Below are positions 11,101 to 23,100 of a stretch of 64,000 nucleotides of DNA, piece after piece. Origin of the DNA: Hypomesus transpacificus. Taxonomy: Eukaryota > Chordata > Actinopteri > Osmeriformes > Osmeridae. Both the position numbers and the translations under genes were made by a program. The notes beneath the pieces are model-generated. The model was not told the DNA's origin, searched no databases, and was given only the letters and a program-made list of their open reading frames with translations. The stretch is taken from NCBI RefSeq assembly GCF_021917145.1, contig NW_025813730.1:62001-126000 (forward strand). Reading direction: 5' to 3'. The number at the start of each line of letters is the position of its first letter. The first letter of the stretch is position 1.

Positions 11101-14100
11101 CCCCTCCCTTCCCTCTGTACTTTCTACATGGACGTTTAGCGTGTAACTTAAGAGTTAAAAGTGTCGGCTAAATGAATCAGATGGAAAACTGTAACTGTAC
11201 TGCAGGCCAGATGAGTTTTCACCTCCTGCCCTTCTGCATGCAGCCTCTTCAGACAGGCCAGGGTAGCAGACCATGGGAGGAGAACACAGGTGTGAAGGGT
11301 AACGGGCGCAGGGTGTAACGGGCGCAGGGTGTAACGGGTGCAGGGTGTAACGGGTGCAGGGTGTAACGGGTGCAGGGTGTAACGGGTGCAGGGTGTAACG
11401 GGTGCAGGGTGTAACAGATGCAGGGTGTAACGGGCAGCGTGTTGACATGCAGGACTCACTCCATCCAGAGCTTGTGGAGAACATCCAGCTGCATGACGGA
11501 GCCCAGAGCGCTCTCAAAGGCCTCCACCGCCACCCCGACTGCCCCATGAGTCCACTGCCAACAGCTGGGGGGACAAGAGCTGCAGTCAGCCTCTCCAGCC
11601 TGGCTCAAGACCACACGGCTTATGGAGACATTTCTCCACATGTATCATCCAACTCCATAAGAAGACTCACCTTCTATCACACTCATATATGAAAGCATCT
11701 GAGTTTTTACTTATATTTACTGCAATTTATTTAGTGACTGTTACTGTTGCACAGTCTTTTGCGCACGTCCTATTGGATAAAAGCGTCTGCTAAGTGAATC
11801 AAACGTCATATAAACGTGAGGCTAGCAGGAGTCTCCGTCGACCAGAGCTCCAGCGGGCCGTGGGAGCAGTGTGTTTGTCTGTGGGCAGTGTGTGTGTCTG
11901 TGGGCGCAGTGTGTGTGTCTGTGGGCAGTGTGTGTGTCTGTGGGCAGTGTGTGTGTCTGTGGGCAGTGTGTGTGTCTGTGGGCGCAGTGTGTGTGTCTGT
12001 GGGCAGTGTGTGTGTCTGTGGGCGCAGTGTGTGTGTCTGTGGGCAGTGTGTGTCTGTGGGCACAGTGTGTGTGTCTGTGGGCGCAGTGTGTGTGTCTGTG
12101 GGCAGTGTGTGTGTCTGTGGGCAGTGTGTGTGTCTGTGGGCGCAGTGTGTGTGTCTGTGGGCGCAGTGTGTGTGTCTGTGGGCAGTGTGTGTGTCTGTGG
12201 GCAGTGTGTGTGTCTGTGGGCGCAGTGTATGTGTCTGTGGGCAGTGTGTGTGTCTGTGGGCGCAGTGTGTGTGTCTGTGGGCAGTGTGTGTGTGGGAGCA
12301 GTGTGTGTGTCTGTGGGCAGTGTGTGTGTCTGTGGGCGCAGTGTGTGTGTCTGTGGGCGCAATGTGTGTGTCTGTGGGCAGTGTGTGTGTCTGTGGGCAG
12401 TGTGTGTGTCTGTGGGCGCAGTGTGTGTGTCTGTGGGCAGTGTGTGTGTCTGTGGGCGCAGTGTGTGTGTCTGTGGGCAGTGTGTGTCTGTGGGCAGTGT
12501 GTGTGTCTGTGGGCAGTGTGTGTGTCTGTGGGCAGTGTGTGTGTCTGTGGGCAGTGTGTGTGTCTGTGGGCAGGGGAGAGCAGGCCGCACCAGTGCACCA
12601 GGTGGAGGTGAGGCATGTGGTGGATGATCTGCTCCTGAAGCTGCTTCTTGATGACTGGGCTTCGGAGGACGTCTTCTGTAGGAACACCCAGGATGAACCT
12701 GGAACGCAACAACAACACAACAAAACCATCCTTTGAGATGTTCAAAATCCCCCCCAAAACTCACGACTGTTCCACACGCCACCACTGGCTAAACACACCA
12801 CTCATCCGTTCCGTAGTTTCAATAGATTCTGACTGTTAGACACGCCTGTAACATGTTTAACATGTTTGGATGGGACCACGTACCGAAGCACGTCCACCGG
12901 CTGCCGATCGCTCTCGTCGTTCTGGCAGAAGGACAGAACGAACCCCCGGAACAGAGGCTCAATGATCTCGGGCTTCTCCTGCTCAGAGGCCGACAGGAGA
13001 GGAGAGGACGTGAGTAACGTGAACATCACCAGAGCACCCTCAGACTCCCCCTCTACCTGCAGGTAACAGCCTCACCTGGGCCATGAGGAACTTGCAGGCG
13101 TGGTAGAAGATCTCTGCGTTGTGTGGACACTCGGCGAGGGCCCGGAGCCACACTCTGACGGCCTCGTCGCTGTGGCCCCGGCAGACGTGGATGTTAGCCA
13201 GGGCGTCCAGCAGGGGGCAGGACTCGGGGCACGTGACCAGCAGGGACTCACAGAGCTCCATGCCCTTGTCATAGCTGCAGAACAACAGCAGCACACACAC
13301 ACTGTACTGCACACACACACTGTACTGCACACACACACTGTACTGTACACACACACTGTACTGCACACACACACTGTACTGTACACACACACTGTACTGT
13401 ACACACACACTGTACTGTACACACACACTGTACTGTACACACACACTGTACTGCACACACACACTGTACTGTACACACACACTGTACTGCACACACACAC
13501 TGTACTGCACACACACACTGTACTGCACACACACACTGTACTGTACACACACACTGTACTGTACACACACACTGTACTGCACACACACACTGTACTGCAC
13601 ACACACACTGTACTGCACACACACACTGTACTGCACACACACACTGTACTGCACACACACACTGTACTGCACACGCTGTTGGATGAACTGGACGTGTTTG
13701 TAAAGATAGGCGCGCTCTACTACCAAAATAAAAGCGATTTTGAGTAAAAAAGACTGTTAACTTAAAAGTAGAAAAAACCTCACTCTCAGGCTTGTCTCAT
13801 AGCTTCTTTAGACCAGTTTATTAACAAACAGACGCGTTTCAGTCTAAGCCATCGTCAGTGTGTGGTTTAGCTTAGGCCTTGTTAATAAACTGGTCTAAAG
13901 AAGCAATGAGACAAGCCTGAGAGTGAGGTTTTTCTACTTTAAGTTATGTACTGGACATAAACACACACACAGAGCAGGCACACACTCAGAGCAGACACAC
14001 ACACACACTGGGAACACATGCACACTCAGAGCAGACACACACACTGGGAACACACTCCAGACACACCCACCGTTCCAGCAGAGTGTTGAGGGTGATGAGG

Positions 14101-17100
14101 TTGGTGTGGAGGGCCAAGCAGGCTAGTATCCTCTCCTTCTGAGGTAGTGTCTCATCTGAGCACTGCCGAACGGCATCTGCACACGACAGACCCCACATCA
14201 GTCACAGCTTCACTTCACCAGCGACGTTGGATACATCAACCCCGTGTCATGAACCAGTCATGTGTTACTATCCTACACTATATTACACTATAAAAAGTCA
14301 TGAGACAGCAAAACAAATCTTGGCAGCTTCTGACGTGTAGCATGTCACAGCTGAACCAGTACTGAGAAACAAATCCCGTTTACAACACATTTATTTAGGA
14401 CACGTTTTTATCCAAAACAGCGACTTACAATGCTTTCAGAAAGTCCAATCAGAAGCACGCACCTTGAAACAGGGCAACCAATCAGAAGCACGCACCTTGA
14501 AAAAGGGCGACCAGGATGTCAGGGGGCGTGCTGATGTCCTGCGGGGTGACCCAGGGCAGCGTCAGGGGCTCTGTGCTCACCAGCCTGGAGGGGTTGGAGT
14601 CGGCTGGGTCGTACAGGCTGGCCGGCAGGCTGTCGAACTCTGTCAGGTGGATGTAAGAGAGCCAGGCAAGGGCACGGTCGCTGACCGTCAGGTGGTCTGC
14701 AATGCTCCTCCCGTTGGCCGACTTGAGAGCACTCTGGAATGGAAAATGATGTTTGGCTGTTCCGCAGTACCTTCCTGTTTCAGTGGGTCTAGTATTGGGA
14801 GGGTCTGCTGCCCTGTAGCATGAAGCGTGATGACTAACCTGCTTTGTTTGGATTCCCCACACATGTTTTTGTGGTAAGTAAGCTAAACATTTATAATTTA
14901 TGACATGTCTAAGGATTTGTACTTCAGTAGTAAATGATGTGTAAGGATTCCATCCAACATATCCTAAGTAGTGTCCCTCCCCCCCCCCGTGTCTGCAGTG
15001 ACCCTGCAGAGGGACCCACCTGCAGGAAGGCCAGAGCGCTCTGCATGCGGCCTGTGAACAGGCTGAGCTGGACCCGGTACAGCAGCGCCTCCAGCAGCAG
15101 GAAGGACAGCTTGTCTGTCTGGCCGCCGGCCACCTGGCCCAGCAGGAACCTCAGCAGGCGGTCACACACGTAGTCCTTCCCCTCGAACGAGCTCTCCAGA
15201 CTCAGGTACTGCAGAGGGGGAGAGAACCATTTGACGGGCCGTGAATATGGACAGCTCTGATGTAGAGCATGTGGTTGAATATGGACAGCTCTGATGTAGA
15301 GCATGTGGTTGCAGATGCAGCTGTTGTCCTCAGTTGTTGCAGATGTTGTCCTTTGTGTTCTGCTCGTATGTGAACCCTGGCGGCAAAACTATTTGACATG
15401 AAGTGGGCCAGTAAAGATAACCTTGCTCAAGATCGCAGGTTCAAATCCCTCCCGTTCACTTTGGGTAGAAAGGTCTGCTAACTGAAGACAATATTCTGCC
15501 ATGATTTTCCTGACTAAAGGCTGTGTTGTGGGAGGTTGGGATGGGAGATGGGGACGGGAGGTGGAGGTGGAGAACCTACCGTCCACCACACTTGAAAGTG
15601 GGCAGCATGTTCCACGGCCATCTCACACATCTCCTGCACCTCCTCCCTGGCCCCGCGCCGTGAGAACAGCCGCAGGTAGTGGCACCAGATCTCAGGGTTG
15701 TCCCGGTTGTCCTCCAGAGCGCGGGACAGCGTGTTCAACGCTGCGTCCAAACACTCTGACGACGAACTGCGGGAAGAGGAGGAAAAACGTACTCAGCATG
15801 TTATACAAGCACACACACACACACACAGTGTGCTCAATGAAAACATTCTACTATTCACTGAGAGGGTTATGAACCCATGGGGGACAGGTCAACGTACGGC
15901 TCTTTCTGGCTGAGGTACTTGAAGGCCAGTTTGATCCAGAGCTGGGTGTCCCGAGGGCTCTCCAGGATGCTGGTCTCCAGGTTGGAGATGTCGTCAGTCT
16001 CGCTGGTGAAGTAGCGCTTGTCCTCGGGTGACACACACACGTCCAGCGAGGGCAGGCGGGTCTTGGAGACGTCTTCTGGGAAAGACAATGATTCAATCAA
16101 TCAACGGTTTAGTTTTTTCTAGAAAACATGTCTAATGGTGCGCTGGCCTGGGAAGCAGAGCAGGCACAGACAGAGAGAGACAGACAGACAGAGACAGACA
16201 GAGAGAGACAGACAGAGAGAAAGAGAGACAGACAGAGAGAAAGAGTGAGACCTCTTCCGCCTCAGAAAAAGCGACTGACCATATTTGACGGCAGCAGTGC
16301 TGCCCTCCAGGCCCTCGTCCCCGCTGTCGTCCCCAGTGTTGGGGCTGGCCTGGCAGGCCGGCTGGGGCCTCCACGTCCTGGTGTCCTTACAGGTGGTGAA
16401 GGGAGGGACTGGGGGAGGACAGGGAAGAGGTCTGCCGTTAACCACTGATCAGTGAACCATGTTTGATCTATACCCTGCTATATTAGCTCATGGGGCAGAC
16501 AAGAGACTTCTTCAACAGTCACCAGACAGCAGCCTTAACAAGCAAGGTTCCACTGAGGAGAAGAGGAGGAGAAGAAGTCTCTTACTATGTCGCTTGCTTT
16601 CGTTCACTTTGCTCACTAGGAGGACTGCTTTCTGGTCCATTCCCATGCGGTCTTTGTTGGCCCCAAAGAGTTTCTTGATGTACTTTTCTGTAGACAACAA
16701 ATTAAGTAAACATACATCAAGACACTTCAAATGTAAGAGTAATGTAAATGTTTGTTGAGAGAGCTATTTCTGCTCTCTGATTAAATCAGTTCCTCGTGTG
16801 ATTAAATGGCGACCCATATCTGATGGTGCAAACTGAACTGAGGTCAGTGTGAACAAACACCTGTTGCGGCGCAGATCTCGTCATTGTTGCTGCTTTCTGA
16901 GCAGCCAATCAGAGGGAGGTTGTAGGACAGGATGTCCTGGAACAGCTGGTTCCCGCTAAAGGTGCAGTTCCTCATGTGCTGCCTGAAACACAATAGCACA
17001 ACATCATCAGATGACTGATTAACAATGAATAGAAATTAAATGAAGGGGAATGAGGCAAACGCAGGTCCACTCAATCATTTTCATTGGATTCATTTAGCAG

Positions 17101-20100
17101 CAGATGCTTCTATGAAAAGCGACGTCGACATATCGCAGGTCGTATGGGCAGCAGGACACTGCGGGAGTGGAAGAACCTGTCCAGCAGGACTCGTGCAGGG
17201 TCAGCAGGTCAGAGGGACTCACCACTTGCAGTCGTCATCGTTGCACGTTCCCGTCAGGTCAAAGCGGCAGAAGCACTTCCTGGCCTCTATCGTGTTGCTG
17301 TGGGTCACCGAGCTGAGGGACATCTTCTCCTTCGTTCTGAAGTAAGGACTGAATCTGAAACAAGATGGCCGACACGGTGAGAAGAGCTGAAACTGGTCAC
17401 GTTCCTCTCTGAGTCGGGTCCAGAGCAGAGGTGTTACCTGTAGGATCTGAAGACCAGCAGAGGGCTTCTGTACGATCCAAAGGGAACTGGTTTGAGCTCC
17501 GCTCGGCTGCTCTGAGGCGTCATGGCCTCCACATCCACCGCCAACACCTGCATATTCAAAACACGCTTACTTCCAACAGTGTGTTCGGTGGACTGGGATT
17601 CTTTTAATAGTTTACAAATCCTAAATGACTCTACCCCACCAACATAAAAAGTGTCTACTAAATGAGTAAGACGTCAATGAACAGGCAGCAAAGCAGCAGT
17701 TAATACTGGATCAGGGAGGGTTACCTTCTCTGGAGGGTTCCTCTCCTCCCAGCCCCCCATGGTCCTCAGCTCCCCCAGCAGCAGCTCTCCCAGCCTGGCC
17801 TGGCAACGTTCAACAACCATCAACACCAGAAGCTACACTGACATCATTCCATCATTCCAATGGAAAGAAGGTTGACAGCAATAGTTTGACCGGTCACCGG
17901 TCATCGGTTCTCTGCCCAATAGCAATTGTACCCACAAGGACAAAGGACACGTATGTATACTGTATGTGCCATCACACGAACGTTGGGTTAGGTTATAAAG
18001 AGAGTCTATTGATTATCTGCTAGTTTACACATTTTTATACCGTCTGTCAAGACAATATTCCTTTACCCAAGGGAAGGGGTTGAGATCAAAGGTCTGTGGT
18101 CTAGGGCCCTAGCCCTGAACAGATGACAACTAAACATGAACCCACATGTAGCTAGGAGGTAAGAGAAGGGCTGAAAGATCCTCCCTCACCTGCTGTTGGT
18201 GCTTCAGCCTCAGCGCCTCCACGTCCAGCCCCAGGAACAGCTCCGACGGCTCTCCAGAGCCCACCGGCGCCTTGGTCGGTTTCACCGCCCCGTCTTTCAC
18301 CGCTGAGCCTGCGGCCAGCTCCAGCTTGGGCTTGGTGGACGCGCCCAGCTCCGGGAAGGACTGCCGGCGGCTCCTCCTGGTGGCGCCGGAAGGTGCGGCA
18401 GGTTCCGGCTCGTTCCCGTCCTCGGCGTCCTCGCTGTCCAGGGTCAGCTTGTCCTGGGTGAGGTCATGCCGCGAGGGCTGGGGCACGGGGAAGGGGCTGG
18501 GGGGCGGGGGGGGAGGGGTGGGGGGGCGCGGGGGGGTGGAGGGCAGGGCGGGGGCCTCTGGGGCCAGGCCGCGGTGACGCAGCGTCTGGGCTTGCTTCAG
18601 CTTCTGGATCTTCAGAGCGTACTCAGACTCCAGCTGCTGCAGACGCTGCTTCTGGGCTATGAGGTCCGCCAGGTAGCGTCCAGAGCTGTCCACACGCTGC
18701 AGCTTCCAGGGCTGATGAAACAAACACACCACACATTTACATCTTCATTCAGCGGACACCAGTGTCCAGAGTAACGTACCAACAGTGCATGGAGAAAGCA
18801 CAGAAGAACAGAAGTACATAGTTCGAACACAGTTAAACTGTTTCAGTGGTAGTAGCCAAAGAACGGTGCAAAGGAACCAAACGTCAGTTCACCGTCTGGT
18901 GAACTGAAAATAACTGAATGACACACACCCAGACAGGACACGAACCCGAGGCCACTTTGTTACATGAACGCAGCAATTGGCTGAAATCACCTCCAGGCCT
19001 GGTTGACCTGAGGTGCTGTGTTAGGAGGAGGAGGCCAGGCAGGTGTTTAATGCTCACCTGCAGAATGCTGGTGTCAGCTCTTCGTTTCTGCCCCCTGCCT
19101 GTGGCCGCCTGGGCCTGCATCAGGTCCCTCTCCAGCCTCACGCTGTGGTTCTTCTTAATCAGCACACGGTGCTCCACACGGGTCACCTGGACACAGGAGA
19201 CGACCATCAACCACACAGGAGACGACCATCACCCACACAGGAGACGACTATCACCCACACAGGAGACGACCATCACCCACACAGGAGACGACCATCACCC
19301 ACACAGGAGACGACCATCACCCACACAGGAGACGACCATCACCCACACAGGAGACGACCATCACCCACACAGGAGATGACCATCACCCACACAGGAGACG
19401 ACCATCAACCATCACCCACACAGGAGATGACCATCACCCACACAGGAGATGACCATCACCCACACAGGAGACTACCATCAACCATCACCCACACAGGAAA
19501 CGACCATCACCCACCAAGCCAGTTTAAACTGACACACTAATCCTGTATAGTAAAGTAAAAAAAAAGGACAAACAGTCAGACACCGACCTGTTCCTGGAGC
19601 TTCTTGAGGAGGGTCCTGTTAGCGCTGACGATCTTCTCAGACGCCAGCAGCTGCTCCTTCAGCTTGAGCACCTTGCCCTCAGCAGCCTTCAGAGACTCCT
19701 TCTTCCTGCTCTCCTGCAGGAGCAGCTGTCTTAGGACGGCCTCGTCTCTCTGGAGCAGCTCCCTGGAACACCGGCAAACACATGGTAAACAAGGGAGCCA
19801 GGTAAACAGGAGTCAGGTGGCTGAGCGGTTAGGGAATCGGGCCAGTAATCAGAAGATCGCTGGTTCGATTCCCGGCCATGCCAAATGACGTTGTGTCCTT
19901 GGGAAAGGCACTTCACCCTACTTGCCTCGGGGAGAATGTCCCTCTGGATAAGAGCGTCTGCTAATTGACTAAATGTAAACAAGGGGGCCAGGTAAACAGG
20001 GGGCCAGGTAAACAGGGGGGCCAGGTAAACAAGGGGGCCAGGTAAACAGGGGGCCAGGTAAACAAGGGGGCCAGGTAAACAGGGGGGCCAGGTAAACAAG

Positions 20101-23100
20101 GGGGCCAGGTAAACAGGGGGGCCAGGTAAACAAGGGGGCCAGGTAAACAGGGGGGCCAGGTAAACAAGGGGGCCAGGTAAACAGGGGGGCCAGGTAAACA
20201 AGGGGGCCAGGTAAACACACCTGTGCTTGCTCAGGCTGTCCTCTGCTTCGCTCAGGCAGAGCTTGGCTGCTGCCTTGGCAACCAGGTCCACCTCAGAGTC
20301 CGACCCGGCCGGAGACCCCACGGCGGCCTGGTCCTTCAGGGTCTTCTTTTTCTCCCGACTGGAAGGAAAAACACCGACAACATGTAGCTCTTCCTTTCAC
20401 ACCAGGCACACTGGAATCCACTCATTCTCATGTGCAACCTCTATTACAGACAGTACAGTGTATTGTCTACACATCAGAGGTCAGTACGTGGACAAGTGGA
20501 GATACTGGGCCATATGAACACGGTGCCTGGCTAATCCAAACATGGTACCTGGCTATTTCCTCTCTCAGCAGGCGGTACTCAGCCTTCTTGGCAGCGGGGA
20601 GGCTGTCCGGAGCTCTCACAGGGTGGTTCTCCTTCTCTGCAGCAGCTTTCGGCTTGGCAGCCTGGGGTTCCACACAGGAACATGTTATCACCCCACACAG
20701 GAACACGTTATCACCCCACACAGGCAGGAGCTTATACAGGGGCTCCAATCACCTTTCCATATGTTGCTTTTGATACGTGTGATCAATGAGTGAAAGTAGA
20801 AAAGGACTGAAGCCATTGGTTAAAAAAAAAAAAGAAGACAAATGGCCACTCACCTCCACCGTCCTGCGGGCCTCCTTGATCATGAACTCCAGCCCTCCGA
20901 ACACAGAGGGCATGGAGCTGGACGCCTCCTGCTCGTCTGAGTCGCTGTCGTCAGAGTTGTTCAGCTGCACCACTACGGTTTTGTGTCTGGGGAGCTGAGA
21001 ACACACACACACACACGATGAATTTCAAAGTGGTTTTACACATAGAAGTACAACAACTATTCAGAACATTGTGCTTTTTAACAAGGAGAGAAAGAATAAA
21101 AGTTATGTAGGTGACACGGCTAAGCCAGAAATGTCAAGTCAAATGTAACTCTGTAACATGTAGGAAGATGTCGTACCACCAGCGGGACTCTGGGGCCGTG
21201 ATGGCCCCGGGGGAACTTGCTTCCGCGAGCCTGGGTCAAGACGTTCAGACTGGCGATGTTCAGGCTCACGGTTTGCAGGTTCCCCCGGGGGGCAGGCTGT
21301 GGCAGGGAAGCGGGCTGTGGCAGGGAAGCGGGCTGTGGCAGGGAAGCGGGCACGGGGGACGGAGGGCCGCTGTCGGACATCTCCTGGGAGAGAGAGAAGG
21401 AAAAGATTGAAGAGAGGAACACTAAACACTTACAGAGAGATCACCAGGTGTTGTGTTTATGGACACACGTCTACAGAACTCCAGAGGGATCAGGGAAACC
21501 AGTCGTTCTACACAGACAGGAAACGTGACTCCGCTCAACTTCCTGTGGCGCCACAAGCAGTGTACCTCTGGCGCATTGACACGCTTGTTGGCCATGGACA
21601 TGAGGCAGGTCTCCCTGAGCAACATCTCCTCCTCCTCTTCCTCGTCTGCAAACGGGGGCTTGGGGGGCTGGTCGTGCTCGTCCAGCGGGGGGGCTGGCGG
21701 GGGTGGGGGCGGGGGCGCAGCCGTGGGGATGACAGACAGGAAACGCTGGCCCGAGTCCTGCAGAGACGGGGCTGATTAATTTCAAGTCAACACGGTTCGT
21801 CAACGTCAAGTGTTCATGTGTAAACGGCTGGAACGTACCATTCTGTATTCGGGAGAGTCCATTGTGAATGGATTGAGCACGGGGAAACACAGAGCGTTGT
21901 CAGCAAATGGGTTGTGTACTGGGGACGGTACTGAAAGAGACAGGAACCAAATGTTACAGTTAGGCAAAGGTCCATGACTCACACATACAGTATCAAAACA
22001 CACCCTGACTAAAGTAAAGCTTTCACAACATATCACACACATACAAGTTTGTCATAGCAATGTCAGGTGAGCTGTGTGCTCACCTGGGGAATTGGTCTCA
22101 CTGTCAGTATCCATGGCAACCTCGTCGTAGTTGTCGTACTGGTACAGGTTGCCTGAAGTGTCCAGTCCCTGTTTGCCCACTGACTTCCGCTCGTTGTCCT
22201 TGGACTGATGAACACACATTCAAAACCATATCAGCAAAATGTAGACCAGGGCCTGGGTACATCACTAGATATGATGTTGCTGTTACACTAACCACTGCAA
22301 GAACTGTACACTTTATGAACTCCAAAAGAAATCCAAGACTTGATCTTTGATTATCTGGTGCACTTGCTTTGGATAAAAACGACAGCTATATGAATCAATG
22401 TAAGGTGTCACCTTGCTCCTGGTCTGCCTCTTGCCCCCAACCAGCTTCATGAAGCGGTTGTACTGCTCATCCTGGTTGGACAGGTCCCGGATCTTCCTGA
22501 TCTCCTCCTCTCTCCTCCGCCGCTCCTCCTCCACCTCCCTCCTCTCCTCCTCCACCTCCCTCCTCTTCTCCTCCACCTCCCTCTGCTGCTGCAGCTTCCA
22601 CGTGCGCAGCTGCTGTTTCCTGAAGGCCTGCTTAGCAGCCGACCCTGGAGGAACGAGGGGGAAGTAGGGAAGACGAGAGACAAAACATTTAGAATTTAAG
22701 AATGTCAGATTTAATTTTTAACCCTGGAAGCTGCTAGAAAACCCAGGCTGTGTTATTTGAAGATGGTTCCAGAAATGGAGGATCCTACCTGGACCCTTGT
22801 CCCCCAGGCTGACTGCTTTCCTCCCTGTCTGGGGCTTGGCTGGACCTTTGCCCCTCTCCCCCAGAGCCCTGACCCCAGCCGTACCCCTCTCCACCGAAGC
22901 CCTGGGCCCAGCCTTGGCCCTCTCCTGGGGCTTGACCAGCGCCTTGGCCCTCTCAGCTGCAGCGGAAGAGGCTGAGCGCGTGGTAACTCGGCCCCGGTCA
23001 GGAGGCCCGGAGCTGGGGGCGGCGCTCTTCTCCTGGGAGGCCTTGGCGATCCTCTCCTTGCTCTCCTTCATCACCTGCTGCTCCTGCTGTTGCCACTTCC

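Noticed and set aside
11799..12785. Very long overlapping ORFs on both strands
   Set aside because: They are a stop-free 19/21-bp minisatellite; only 12591-12698 (minus) is a real zfc3h1 exon.
13040..13726. ORF with many VQYSVCVQYSV repeats
   Set aside because: CA/GT minisatellite fused in frame to the real exon 13076-13274.
19809..19890. tRNA gene
   Set aside because: A and B boxes are present, but they are the head of a SINE repeated elsewhere in the window, with no proper acceptor-stem pairing evident.
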